Shown: positions 36,081 to 48,611 of the stretch, in pieces | Layout: each line of letters starts with the position of its first letter | Numbering within the stretch: position 1 is the stretch's first letter | NCBI GenBank assembly: GCA_030765045.1 | Contig: CM060961.1 | Span: 95,085,135-95,149,134 of the forward strand | Origin: Tenodera sinensis | Lineage: Eukaryota > Arthropoda > Insecta > Mantodea > Mantidae | DNA length: 64,000 nt | Direction of reading: 5' to 3' | Made by a program: the position numbers and the translations under genes | The notes under the pieces: model-generated | Databases searched by the model: none | Told to the model about the DNA's origin: nothing | What the model saw: only the letters and a program-made list of their open reading frames with translations

Positions 36081-36559
36081 GTCTGAACCTGGAGTGCCAT
36101 TAACACTCAATGCCATACATAAATCAGTCTGTTCAGTAGTGTTTGTCATTCAGTTCTATTACTCTCTCTGTCTCTTTCTTCAAACAGCTGCATCTGTCTA
36201 ATTGTAACCTTAACACGTACTTCATGGTGTTCATTTATGTAAAAAATGCTTCCGACGATTACACTCACTAAAACTGCTTCACACAACAAACAACTCCGAC
36301 GCGAAGATTCAATGTCTACAACTATCTCTGACTATACACACATTCTGCCAACACTGACTTAATAGCTTTTCGTTCAGCACTTAGACTCCATCATGAAAAA
36401 CTCGCTCCTCTTACCGATTTACCTCACTTATATGGATCAGAATGACGTAGCGTGGAGTTTTCTTGAAATCCACCTTTTTTTCGAAGCTCCCCTAAATAAG
36501 CCGTCAATTGAAAATATTGCTAGAATCTGGAAACGCTTTGTTCCGCCGCGCTCATTGTT

Positions 36560-36811
36560 AACGTTGTTTACTCGCAGTGGAGTGTGGTAGCTTACATCAA
36601 GTTTCCTTTTTGTGACGCACGACCACCCAGTGTGAGATAGGTTGACCTTGAGCCTTTGGGGCTGGCGTAATAATGCAACATTTTACCTTACTATTTTGTA
36701 TTGAAACTAGAAGTAGAAATGACGGTATCAAGTATCGAAGCATCTGGTATCGTGGAAAATACGTGTATCGATATCGACTATCGCGAAAAGCGTATCAACC
36801 TATCCCTAATT
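36560..36811 (-). mobile_element. Possible hAT-type terminal region
   Basis: Read in reverse from 36811 it begins TAGGGATAGGTTGATACGC and then has repeated CGATA/GATACC words, as in some hAT subterminal regions. The opposite end was not found and no transposase is visible. Confidence 0.35.
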
Positions 36812-37139
36812 TATATAGATAGGATTTAATGTTTCTATGTCCTGTTACTATGTGAGTAAAATTAGATTACTTAGTGACATGATGGTGCCGTTGATCTCAC
36901 CCGACATAATGCAGAATACGCCGGCAACGGACGATATTTTAATTATCGTTTAATATTTAATTTCTTAACTGTAATTCTTAAACGTACGAGATACAAATTT
37001 ACAATAATTTGCATGATTAAACAAGAATTTTCGGAAAGTTACACCACTCGATTCAAAGGACCGAGTAAGGCATTTTTTTTCTCAACGATAGGGCTGTAAA
37101 TAAAAATTCTAAGTCATCTCTCTGTTATACATAAATATA

Positions 37140-37484
37140 TTTTAAATTTCTGGTCGGAAAACTAAATCCATGGCAGTCATAGGGAAAGAACAAAGAAGAC
37201 TTAAAATAGTTCCTGTCGGAAAAATTATAGAGCAGGTTTCAAAATTTAAATTCCTGGTGTCAACAATATCGATACTGAACACCAGAGCAGATACGAAAGG
37301 GGGATATTGAAACATACAACACATAAAACGGATGCATAAAACGACATTTTGGAGAAAAAAAAATGTTACGCAAATAGACTTTACAGTATCATATCTAAAC
37401 CAGCGCTGTAATCTTGTGAAACGTGGACAGTAAGAACTAGAGGAAAGCCAGATAAGATTCTTACAATGATTGTCAAGCCTTACT
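37140..37484 (+). pseudogene. LINE RT C-terminal remnant, 5' piece
   Basis: One frame reads GRKTKSMAVIGKEQRRLKIV, then PVGKIIEQVSKFKFLVSTIS. A later shifted frame reads RCNLVKRGQ, a decayed form of the LYGSETWT region. This is the RT thumb region (KT..MA..GK, then a hydrophobic F.YLG-type block) of the same LINE type as at 59040-61080. It is cut by the dispersed repeat at 37485. Confidence 0.7.
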
Positions 37485-38333
37485 AAAAAATCTGATGTGT
37501 TACACTCATATAACTTTCTCTACTCTTATACTAAGCATTCTTACAAACTCTTATTCCTATATCTTCTTCGTGTTAGTTAAGTTAAACAATTGTATAAATT
37601 ATATTATTGATTATTTCCTTGTAAGTGCCAGAGGAATATTAGAATACAGCAGACTTTGAGCGATAGTCAAATCTTTTAAAGCTTTGAGATTCCTTTCTGT
37701 TTGCACACCTAACATACAAAAAAAATGAATAACGATGTTCAAGTTTTCCGAAACTCACACATAACAAGGAATATCTCCCCGAAATGGTTCACCCTACAAG
37801 AAAATTTATTTCGACATAAATTGTGTATTTTAGTAAGATCTACATTTTTTGCAAAGTAAGATTTTGTGTATCTCTAACGGTTTACCAGTTATGCAAAAGT
37901 AGTCCAGAGTAAATACGACTATAGGGGCTATAGCCAGAAAATTCAAGATATACATTTCGTTTGCCATAAAAATATCTCAAACATATGACATTTTAATCAA
38001 AATCGTTAGCTATTTTCAAGAAAATCGAACTTTTTGAAAAATTTTCCATGTAAAGGGTAGTTTAGGGTGGGGCTATTTTGTTCAAAATCTTCGTATCACA
38101 TCCTTGAAAGACATTAAACTTAAATACCAACTTTGGTTTTTAACCGACTTTTCGTTTTTGAGTTATGCTGTCCACAGACTGACAGACTGACACACAGACA
38201 TACACGCACGGACCTTTTTCTAAACATGCTTTGTTTATTCAGGGGGTCTGAAAACATATATTTCCGGTGAAATCTCCACATCGAATTTTTGGGTGAATAC
38301 AGTACTTCCTCTACTTACCAGTAGAGAAAGTAA
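37485..38333 (-). mobile_element. HINE-like dispersed repeat, copy L (full length)
   Basis: AAAAATCTGATGTGTTACAC to ACCAGTAGAGAAAGTAAAAA, with all blocks in order. It is inserted in a LINE remnant whose reading can be followed on both sides. Confidence 0.92.
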
Positions 38334-38460
38334 AAAGATGAGGTTAGGAATACTGTAATAAGAGAGCAGTTATTGAAGGGAAGCATCAATGAAGAAATAC
38401 AAAGGACGGAAGAGGAGGGACCAGTTCAGTTAGTTTTGGAACATGTCTGTAGGTCTAAAT
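38334..38460 (+). pseudogene. LINE RT C-terminal remnant, 3' piece
   Basis: It continues after the inserted repeat as KDEVRNTVIREQLLKGSINE. This matches the RNxxIRxxL region that normally follows the RT thumb in this LINE type. Confidence 0.55.
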
Positions 38461-38467
38461 CTTGTGA

Positions 38468-38512
38468 GGAAGAAGGAGAAGGAGAACAAGAAGAAGAAGA
38501 AGAAGAAGATAC
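38468..38512. repeat. (GAA)n/(AAG)n microsatellite
   Basis: Short GAAGAA/GGAGAA mixture. Confidence 0.9.
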
Positions 38513-39054
38513 TTTAATTTTGCTGTAGGGTTAAAAATCTTTAAAAATGATCCGAAGTAATACGACGTTATTGAATAAATTTATACGCAATTAGATGCAA
38601 ATATACGTATAAGCTTAAATGAATATTAAGATCTCTAGCAATTGCTCCCTTATACTGTTGACCATTGATAATTCTACCTATTTATTATGCCTTCATTAAC
38701 ATTCCTCTCTGCATAGCTATAAGGGAATGAACTGTATATGAGTCTCAAATTGGAAGTTTCTGCGATTTCAATAGCAAATCAGCACTTTATTTGCTGTTGA
38801 TTCATTGCGTCTTTATACCAGACACAGACGGACAAATGCGGTACACACATGGTGTAAAGCCCTTTGAAATGTTTACTACTGGAAACATTCTGTTTAAAAT
38901 TGTTTGTATATTTCAGCTTTCTTTATGTATCACAATCAGTGAAACTTTTACGAATGTGAAATTATTTACGCTTTCTTAACCAACAATAGCTCACATGTTC
39001 AAGGTACTTCTCAAACATGTAGGTTCTCAATTGGTCCGCAAGAACCTCGGAAGG

Positions 39055-39535
39055 CTGGTTGGATTTGGATTTGGTTTAAGGGCGCTCAACTTCTAGGTCA
39101 TCAGCGCCCTTAACAGACTCATGGCAATAGCCAGATATAAATTTCACTGAAAAAATAAAAATACTAGCAACAAGAAAAATATACAAAGGTAAAAAGCAGT
39201 GGCAATAGCCAGATATGAAACAAGGTGATAAATATGTCCAAAATCAGAAACAGATAATTAAAAATTTTAAATCCTCAAATTTATATTGCACTGCGCTAAA
39301 AAATTAAAAACTCTATCAACAGCTGTTTTGTCGTCCGCTAGGACCTCTGCAAGTCTGGCAGGCAGCTGCAGAGAATCCCGAAGGTGCGCTAGGGAGTAAC
39401 ACTCTAGGAGCACGTGGCGAACCGACAAAACGTTGTCACACAGTGGACATAGAGGCGCAGGGTCCCTTTTAAATAGGTAACCGTGCGAAAAATTGCAGTG
39501 CCCTATTCTTAATCGAGCCAAACTAACCTCCTCGC
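39055..39535 (-). pseudogene. Jockey/I-type LINE 3' end
   Basis: On the minus strand the frame at 39521-39267 reads MARLRIGHCNFSHGYLFKRD, then PAPLCPLCDNVLSVRHVLLE and C. This is the C-terminal RLRIGH..L..CxxC...VRH.L..C zinc-knuckle-like region found after the RNase H domain of Jockey/I-type LINEs. The non-coding 3' end has a perfect stem (AAGGGCGCT / AGCGCCCTT, 39078-39111) followed by AAATCC-type tandem units. It is 5'-truncated at about 39535. Confidence 0.8.
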
Positions 39536-40081
39536 GACGAGATGTGCGACAGGAAGTTACCCAGTTTATCGGAAGTTCTTAATGTATATGCCAGCATAAT
39601 GCCAATATCGAAAATGCATCACAACTCAGTCAGCAATACTAACGCAGCTCCTCGGTGACTAAATTATGCGCCTCGCCTTTGCATTTGGTGCCGAACTGTT
39701 GTCAAACAGCCTTGCTGTCCTTTCCCCCATCCTTCCCTCTATATTGCTGAAGCATACGACACTTCTTAATCCATCAAATAATGGGCAGTTACAGTAAAGA
39801 ATATATGTAACAGCTTACTTCTTAAGCTGCTAAGCCAGGTTCGAAACTTTAGTATAAAAACTGCTTGAATAGGGCTTTTATCCGGATTTTTTCTGCTCAC
39901 TACTTGGATTAATCTTTGGTTCTTTAGAACTTCTAGTTCATTGAAACATACATGTCTTACTTTTATTCTCATTCTGTGTCCTCAAATTTGTGGACGTCAA
40001 GTATAAAGGAACGCACAAAGCTGCTTCTTCTGTAATGCCACGGATATTTTCCTCAGAATATTTTTATTAAAATTGTTGAGC

Positions 40082-40255
40082 TTCTTTTTAAGGTTTAATC
40101 GGTGAGGTCATATCGGAGATGAATGGAATGGATGACACAGTGCTCAAATGAGCCTCGGGTTCGTTGAGCTTAGAGCATTTTAGGTTAAGGATAAACCTCG
40201 GAAGAAAGCTTATTCTATCCTAGCTTACCTAGTCACCTGAAATTCGAACTAATCT
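40082..40255 (-). mobile_element. SINE (family B), diverged copy
   Basis: In reverse it shows the degenerate B box GTTCGAATTTC, then TAGGTAAGCTAGGATAGAAT and the GGCTCATTTGAGCA block shared with the next SINE. Confidence 0.65.
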
Positions 40256-40351
40256 TTTTCAGAGGCTATTGTTGCACGAAGTGCCCATGAACTGCTATGA
40301 CCTTACAGAAATATGAAACAAGTACATGCATTCCCCAGCGGTACCACTGCT

Positions 40352-40355
<4 letters not shown>

Positions 40356-40387
<32 letters not shown>

Positions 40388-40620
40388 TTAACGTCTTCTA
40401 ATATTATGTCATTGTGGACGGTGAATGGATGAAATATGAAATGAGTGAAATGATGCTCAAATGAGCCCGTGGTCCATGAAGCTTTAAGTTATCGTCTTCT
40501 CAAGGTAGGGAAAACCTAGGAAATAAACCTTACCCGGATAACTTACCCTAAGCGAGATTCGAACTCGCGACCTCTTGAACGCGAGGCAGACACGCTAACC
40601 ATCACGCTACCGAGCCGAGC
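40356..40620 (-). mobile_element. tRNA-derived SINE (family B), full with target duplication
   Basis: In reverse: head GGTAGCGTGATGGTTAGCGT, B box GAGTTCGAATCTC, body ending ATATTAGAAGACGTTAACTT and a roughly 30-bp poly(A). It is flanked by CTGCTAGTT on both sides (40347-40355 and 40621-40629). The complete tail and exact duplication mark a fairly recent insertion. Confidence 0.9.
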
Positions 40621-40629
40621 CTGCTAGTT

Positions 40630-42330
40630 CTGTTCTAGTAGTCAATCATTCACTGCATCAACCAAATTGTCGAAATTTTATCTCGGAAGTTTTAAAAAAC
40701 TCGGGTTACACTATCGTGGAATGTCTCTCCTCTTCCCTTCAGTCCCCTGAAATCATTAGCTGGTACACAAACAGTAGGTATCGCTTCCAGCGTTCCTACT
40801 TACGTGGTCCAATCCTAAATCGTCATATATTGGTACCTGAAACATAATTTTCTAAATCCTGAGAATCTGGTCCCCATTCTAATGCTCGAAATGGAGTATG
40901 TGCATGTCAGCACCTGATTCTTAACATAAACAACTTCGTAAAACGCGTTGGGCTAATATGTTCTCTACACGGCCTTTGCTAACGATCCTCTTTAATATGA
41001 GACTCACTAATGACCTTTTTCTCTGGAAAAATCTTTTAACTGAGGCTTATCACATATATTGCTGTACTATATAGAAATTGGCTACTGCAATTATTTTATT
41101 TATATTGTTATCATTTCTTTATTAATTTATATCTTCATATCAATAATTATGGGGTGAATACGCAAAAATGAAGCAATATTCAGTCATACGTTGGAAAGAG
41201 CATTTGAAGCAACATTCGCGAGTCATAGATACATTTGAAGCCCAATTTGCATTTTTTAGGCCACACGTTGATGAGACAGTTTGAAACCATACCACCTAAT
41301 AATGCTTCAAAGTTCTTTGATTTAGTCCCTTGCCGCCGATAGAGCATTGAGATTTCTCTCCCTGGGTATGCGTGGGTTTTGTTTAGAAATAATGATGCTA
41401 ATTTTGGTGACAACGTTTTTAAATAAATGTTTCCAATCTTTTCACTATTTGCACTGAGACGTTGCCAACTAATGTAAATTATAACACAATTCACAGTCAA
41501 ATAAAACTGTGCCCTTATTTAAAAACCTAAAAATATGGTTCACTATTACTTAAATTTTCGTCCCTTGGTTTTAAATGTACTACACTCCAAAGAATTGTGA
41601 TCTGCTCACTTCAGCAGAGAAGACAAGAGCACTGAACTAAGTGACGCTACCAAAAACCGTTACAACCCTATTTAGATTTTTAGATTTTGGATGCTACCCC
41701 GTTTTTGCGCTCATTTTCTCTATTCATTTTTATTGAATATTATTATTGTGATTATTGATTATTTAAATTATTTTTAAATGATTTAATTTCTGAAACTATA
41801 ATTTCGGCATCAAAACTTAATGGGAAGCAGAAAAAAATATATTTTTGCCTAAGAATAATCTGTATGAAAATAAATGATTGTCAGTATGAAAATGTACTAA
41901 TAACGTAAAAGGAGATACAAGATTGAATATACTCGTAAAATGATATGAGAAATGAATTAAATCTGCTCACAATTATAGATAAATAAAGGAATACAGAATC
42001 CGTTGGTCGAATCTACGAAGAATGAACAAGGAACGACTTGAATGAACAAGTATAGGACTACAAGCCTTGAGGGAGAAGAGATGTCGACTAAGAGCAACTT
42101 GGAAAGCTGAAGACGCTCCTGCTCCATCAAGAGGAGAAAAGAAGAAAATAAATTATAGAGGATAGTTATAGTAATTTGAATATAACACATCAGACTTCTT
42201 TTTTCAAGCATTCATACAACGGTTTGACAATTAAGTTTTATAGCTTTACAAATAGTCATCTATTGGTGAATGGTGCATGAATACAAAACATTTAATTTTT
42301 GAAGGTCGATTTTCCGGTGTTTCATTTTCG
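40630..42330. other. No recognised gene
   Basis: Short ORFs at 41180-41500 and 41957-42211 (minus) have no motif I recognise. No repeat family from elsewhere in the window is seen here. Confidence 0.45.
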
Positions 42331-42334
42331 CTAG

Positions 42335-42362
42335 CAGCAGAATAGGTTGAGAAACGCTGGAC
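42335..42362 (-). mobile_element. Possible hAT terminal inverted repeat
   Basis: In reverse it reads CAGCGTTTCTCAACCTATTC, a typical hAT end. The partner end was not located. Confidence 0.35.
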
Positions 42363-42827
42363 CATTATTGAACGGGCGGCAGATATGCCTTAAGGTGAAC
42401 GGATTATCAGAAGTGAATCTGCCTTCACCAACAGAATCTCTGCAGATACAGCAGCGCAACAAAAGGGAATTGATCTACAGTTAATTACCTTGGGTTTGAG
42501 CTACGAGATTTGAACTATCGATAAATTAGCATAAGGAAGCTTTGGAACTACTGAGAAATAACGCCACCACACGTTTTGGTTTAAAATGGACTAGCTACAG
42601 GCTTGACTGCAAACAAACCTTACCACCAAGTTATTAAAGATTGATGGAGGTATTGTTCCATGTGCTTTTTAAAAAATAAAGGAGTTTATTTGTTAACATT
42701 AGTTAGCCTGAAAATTAACTTATAGAATATTAACAATAAGGTAGACATAAAACAATTTCAAGAAAACAACGATTTCTGTAATTAACCTCGGCTTTGAACT
42801 CTCCTACCAATATCATCAATTCTTTTT

Positions 42828-42964
42828 ACTTTCTCCAACTACGTAGAGGAAGTATTAAATTTGACCCCCAAAATTTCAATGTAGGGCTTTCACTGGAAAT
42901 ATGTTTTGGGGCTTATTGAATTCCCCCCAAAACAACAGCATTTTTAGAAAGATCTCTCTCTCTC

Positions 42965-43042
<78 letters not shown>

Positions 43043-43679
43043 TATGTATGTACCTGTGAATAGCATAACTTAAAAACGAAAAGTAAGTTAAAGACCAAAG
43101 GTGGTATTTAAGCTTAATAAGTTCCAAAGATGTGACAAAAAGATTTTTAAGAAAATACCTCCACCCTATACTACCCTACAAATGGAAAATATTTCCAAAA
43201 ATTTTATTTTAATAAAGTCTTTAATGATTTTCATTAAAATTCCAAGCAATGTTCAACTAGTTTTTTGGGAAATGCATAGTATAATTTGAATTTTCTGGCT
43301 ATAGCCTGTGTACTCCTGTTTACTCTGGATGACTCGCATAAGTGGTAAACCGTAGGAGATAGACCAAATCTTACTGTTCAAAAATGTAGATCTCATAACT
43401 ATTCACAAATGGAGGATCGTCATTCATGTTTTATCTCTTGGCTGTGCAAAGAGAACGAAATTTCAAAGCCATCATAAAGCGACCGGCTTTACAAGATTTA
43501 ATTATCGCTCTAAACCTCCTGAATTCCCGTATTCCCCTTGCACCTCCAAGAAAATTAGCAATAAGATAGTTTCTGCAAATGTTTATCTCGATCAACATAA
43601 AGAAGATAAGAATTAAAGTTTGTAAGAATAGTTAGTATTATAGCAGAGGATTTTATGCGAGTCAACATATCAGATTTTT
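42828..43679 (+). mobile_element. HINE-like dispersed repeat, copy M, with (GT)n expansion
   Basis: The 5' end is ACTTTCTCCAACTACGTAGA, the 3' end GCAGAGGATTTTATGCGAGT, CAACATATCAGATTTTT. The variable site holds an 80-bp (GT)n tract (42966-43040). Confidence 0.9.
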
Positions 43680-43689
43680 ATTTTCTGTG

Positions 43690-43931
43690 CTGCAGAAAGT
43701 AGAGCAAATAGTCTATTCAACCCAAAACTTCAATATTAGGATTTCACCAGCAAAAAAACCTGTTTCAGCACTCCCTGGTTAAAAAAAAAAAAAAGAATAG
43801 GAGAGAAAACGGCCAGTTTGTGTGCCTGCGTCTGTCTGCGTCGACAGTAATTTTTTTTAAAGGGCGTTTAAATACCTTGGTAAGGAGATTTTTAAAGATA
43901 TCCGCCCATCCAAGCTATCCTTTATATAGAC
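43690..43931 (+). mobile_element. HINE-like dispersed repeat, copy N, left part
   Basis: Diverged 5' part: CAGAAAGTAGAG, then AACTTCAATATTAGGATTTC and the GCGTCTGTCTGCGTCGACAG variable site. It stops in the CCAAGCTATCCTTTATA block and resumes at 44540. Confidence 0.65.
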
Positions 43932-44539
43932 TACTTGACTCGTGCGTGACTTACTTGAAATCAACCAGTCTTGTGCATAACAATTTATCCAATTCCATCA
44001 CCACCTCTGAATTTCAATTATCTGCTTTGCTTTACTTATGTTATCAGTTTAAAAAATTCTAGCTGCACTGTCATACAGATGCGCAACAGCTTACGTAATT
44101 TGACGCAACAGAGCCGCTAGGTTTAAATGTAAAAAATGGCTGACTCTCATTTCGGTGAAGCATTTAAATAGAATAACTAATTCAAAGAGGGAAACTCTGA
44201 ACATAGAAGACCATAGGAAATATTTTTTAAATCAGTTTGACAAATTTTATATTGAACAAAATTATAAATTAACAGCAAGAATTCCAACTCTCGATATTGC
44301 CAATATGTTAAAAAATTGGAGCATCAATATGCGAAAATGAAACGGAGAAGAGAATAAGGAATACACCGTGAAGACAATGTGAAACCTTATGGAAAAACTT
44401 ATACAAGCAAAGTATTTCAAAGAATACCATCATAACCTCCACCCATTTAGTGATCCGGAATTGCATATCTTAATTTGTGAAATAGCCTTAATAAATGCAA
44501 CTCGTTATAGTCAAATTCTATAGATAAATTGACAACCAC
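43932..44539. mobile_element. Unclassified roughly 600-bp insertion in copy N
   Basis: The sequence between the two halves of copy N is not part of the family. It contains a 61-codon ORF (44155-44340; NSKRETLNIEDHRKYFLNQF), but I recognise no domain, TIR or target duplication. Confidence 0.45.
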
Positions 44540-44870
44540 TCGTGGCGTACTTTTTCGAAAAGGTTGATTTTCTCAAAATGCCCTTAACGATTTTGATTCA
44601 AATTTTAACCTTCATTTAAACGTATAATTATAATTTTCTGAAAATAATTTCTGAATCCTCTTCATTCTGCGTGACTTGCTTAACTGGTAAAGCATAACAG
44701 ATAGACAAAATCCCACTACATAAATATGTAGATTTCGTTAAAGCATAGGATTAAGTATATAGAATATATATTTTATGTAGTTAACCATACATTCATTGTT
44801 ATTGGTTTTCACTTATACCTTACTCAAATGGGAAGTCGTTATTCGGTTTTCTCCTTCCTTGTCATTTAAG
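44540..44870 (+). mobile_element. HINE-like dispersed repeat, copy N, right part
   Basis: TTTTTCGAAAAGGTTGATTT, then AACGATTTTGATT, GACTTGCTTAACTGGTAAAG and TCAAATGGGAAGTCGTTATT blocks. The 3' end is replaced by the LINE remnant that follows. Confidence 0.7.
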
Positions 44871-45467
44871 GAGAGCAATTCTTCACCTCCGACTGGTGGA
44901 TCTAAAATTTGTCTTACAATGTTGCATACCTTTATCACTATGTTTCCAATATCTCCGTTTGTATTCAAGAGTAATCTTTCTGTTCCATAGAGGCACTCAG
45001 GTTTAATTACGGTATTATAGTGTTTTAATTTTGTATACCTATAGATGTATCTTTTGTTGTGTATGTTTCAAGTAAGCCGATATGCTGTTTCCACTTTTAG
45101 GCATCTACTTTGGTTTGCTTTAGTTTCAATTCCATTTTATTGATTATTTCACCGAATTATTTGGATTGTGTAACTCGTTTGTCTTTCATATTAGGTTTCT
45201 ATGCATTTTGGTGCTTATTTGTTACATGAAATGTATTCAGTTTGCTTCAAAAGTTATCTGCAGACCAACTTTCTCTGCGATTTATTTTAATCATTCAATC
45301 TGCATTTGAGCTATCATTGCATTACGAGTTAAGATTGCTAGATCATCTGTACATGCTAAGCAATCTACTTTTAATTTTCCTCTGCCCAATATGATAGGGT
45401 AAACCATTTTTTAAATTACAATCTGTTTACGCCATTCCTGTATTACTTCCACAAATTTAACTTTAGC

Positions 45468-45470
<3 letters not shown>
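44871..45470 (-). pseudogene. LINE RT remnant, decayed
   Basis: On the minus strand: VIQEWRKQIVI, then GRGKLKVDCLACTDDLAILT (an RT catalytic FADD-like motif with C-T in place of F-A), then QIE..K.IAEKVGLQITFEA. Downstream comes VIKPECLYGTERLLL near 45000. The order matches the palm and thumb of a LINE RT. Many stops are present. Confidence 0.7.
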
Positions 45471-45525
<55 letters not shown>

Positions 45526-45545
45526 TTTATCATTATCATCATCAT
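45471..45545. repeat. (ATC)n microsatellite
   Basis: ATC/CAT units with a few changes at the 3' side. Confidence 0.95.
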
Positions 45546-45663
45546 GATCTTAATGGTAAATAATGCTGGAAGATAAAATAAGCCTTGAACTTCAAGTGTG
45601 ACTTTAAGCTTTTGTAAAACTTCTGTTTTGCGTATACATGTAACCTTATTTCTTTCACCCCGG

Positions 45664-45915
45664 CGCGACAGCCCATGAAGAGCTAAGGCCTACCGCCCAG
45701 CCGCTAAGTCCCTCACCTGTGCCCAGCACAGGCGTCATTGGTGAGGTGCAGTACTGGAAGGTGGGACGTGGTCAGCGCCCCGAGCTCTTCCGGCCAGTTA
45801 TGCGGTCTTCTCGACCTGGGGCCGCTACTACTGCACCAAGTAGCTCCTCAATTGGTCTCCCGGGACCTAACGAGGCTGAGCGTGCCCCGTGCCAGACCTC
45901 CCAGAGGGAACATGT
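45664..45915 (-). mobile_element. SINE (family C) body without tRNA head
   Basis: In reverse it matches the body of the SINE at 26149-26415 (CTGGGAGGTCTGGCACGGGG, then CCAATTGAGGAGCTACTTGG and CTTCATGGGCTGT). The promoter head is absent, so this copy is 5'-truncated. Confidence 0.8.
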
Positions 45916-48110
45916 AACCTTATTACTGCCCTAAAAGTAGACATTTAAAAATATATTGTATCTTTACACTTTAACCACGCAGAGGCGTGTTATATCAGAT
46001 ATAACGTGATAGTCCTTCTATAGTTTTTCATAACAAGTTGAATTATATATCAAAACATTTAAATTTATCTTCCCATAATAAAAACACGATCAGTTAATGT
46101 TCAGTGATTTTATTATTTCTCAAAATTGGTGGCTATGTTAATGAATTGTGTGACAAAAGGAGAGACTGGGGTATTTAAATTTAATGTAGCTGTTGTCAAC
46201 GAGTTTACTTTGTTACTGTTGCTTAAATTTTTCTGTTTCTTTCTCTTAAAACACCGCTTTAAACTGTCTAGTTTTCCCTACCACAGATGTAGAGGAGTGT
46301 TTGCTCTTGTTGGTTGCGTTTCATTCTTCCAGGTAGTGAGCCCTTCGCTTTCACTGGAGAATTAACACGGCCCTCTTTGGAGTTCTCATTAGACCGTTTT
46401 CTTTAGAAGTCATGGCACGGCTTTCTGTTGTTCTGTTTCCCTAGCGGATGGGTGATTCGGTAACACCTCCAAATTTGAAGCACTTTTTACTTCTATTTTA
46501 ACTGTAACTAACGCAGTTTACCCCCTCGCTGACTCTCTCTTTTCTCTCTTTCCCTTCATTTCATTATTTAACTATGCTAAGATAAGACATTTTAATTTTG
46601 GCAATAAAGTTCCTAATATAGTGGATTACTATGTGGAAAAAGTCTGATTGGAACTTTCTCCGTTCTAGATATAGCTTTTTTTACGTCCAAGTTAGAGGCG
46701 ATATCCATCGCATCACAGATGTCTGTAGGTTTACGTCTCCGTCAGATGTTTTGTTCCCAACAGTCGAGAAACGTCCAGAAAAAGGAAAGCACCACTTAGT
46801 AGCCTTCTCAAATGCTTCAGCTGGACTGTGGCGTGGCGACAGTCAGCTGAGAAATTCAATTTCAGAAGACTTAGAAATGGGATTACTATGAACACAATAG
46901 AATAAATTTTAATTTATTTTAAATCAAATGAAGTTAGCGGAGATATTAGTATTTTTTGATTTATCAGCAATTTTATGTTTCTTAAATCATGAAACTTTTG
47001 TTTTATTAACAATGAAACAACAGTAGATTATGCAAAAACAGCATAACCCACTATCACTCGTTCCATAAAATATACGAGCATCTTAATTGCTATTATACTG
47101 AAGTTTCGTACGACTATGCTCTACCATGACTCAAGTTTAGAACATTTATAAAGTGTCTGTAACATTCTACACTGCATGTTATTGTCACTGATGTCCGACA
47201 TTTTGATCATGTATTTATTATTCGATTGCACACACGAGAGTCAATAGTTGCACCTTCAACGTTTATTGTTATGTTGGCCTTGACACTATGATACCGAGAG
47301 TCTATATCCTATAACCTTTAAAAGCAGACTTTAAAAAGCGATAAGACAAATTTAATTTATTAGAATGTTATTTATAATATGAACACTAATTATTAAGTAA
47401 ACATAGAAGCTTTATTTCATATGCGAGCATCGATAGTTTCTCTTTCACCTACGTTGAAATGTGCGCAGACGGCGAAGAATTTATTGCTTCATGCGGATCT
47501 TTTGATTGGTGGTTATCAGTGTCTTTATGAACTGGTACACCATTGATTTGTGGATAGCAATATTGCTATGAAGTGATGTATATATTGAGATCCATTAAAT
47601 AAGCGTTGCGTCATGGCAAGGTCGAGCATAAATTGTTACTTTCAACCAATGCAATTTTATATTCCCTTGATATCCTTAGTGTAAAAATTAAGTTCCAAAT
47701 AGTGTCAGTTTCAGAAGCTTACTGCAAAGGTTTGAATTATTCGTATAATGAATAAGCACCTTCTGTAACTTGCAGAATTATGATGATATCTCATTTTAGG
47801 ACTTTCATTATACATATTCTGAGTGTGAACTTATGCTGAGAGATTTGCTTACTACCTTTATTCTTCCTAAAACTGAGTTATTTCAGTGGAAAACTAAAGA
47901 CATTAAAACTATAATAGAGAAAGTTTTATCTCATCTATTTTACTTATACCTTTTAATTGACGCAATGACTCTCGACTTTAGTTTACCCTAAAGTGAAAAA
48001 AAAAAAAAAATGTAAGCTTGAAACGCTTTGACAGTTACTCTATATCAAAATCTATTTGAGATGTTGCATTGTGAAAATTAGAAAATCTATAGGAGGTAGG
48101 ATCTTTTATG
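45916..48110. other. No recognised gene
   Basis: ORFs of 79 and 86 codons at 46126 and 46631 on the plus strand match nothing I know. The remainder is AT-rich. Confidence 0.45.
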
Positions 48111-48122
48111 CCACTTATTACA

Positions 48123-48483
<361 letters not shown>

Positions 48484-48509
48484 TTTTCATGTTTCAAAAT
48501 TCTAGCTTA

Positions 48510-48611
48510 CATAATTAGTAAACTATGCTTCCGGGTTAAGAGGTCGAGGTCCATTGTGCTGCTTCATTGGACCACGGCCTCTTAGGCTGGAAGTATAGTT
48601 TACTAATTATG
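48510..48611. mobile_element. 102-bp foldback MITE
   Basis: The left arm CATAATTAGTAAACTATGCT and onward is the reverse complement of the right arm over about 45 bp (with changes), ending CTAATTATG. It has only a short loop (GTGCTGCTTC). It starts 30 bp after the AAT array. Confidence 0.85.
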
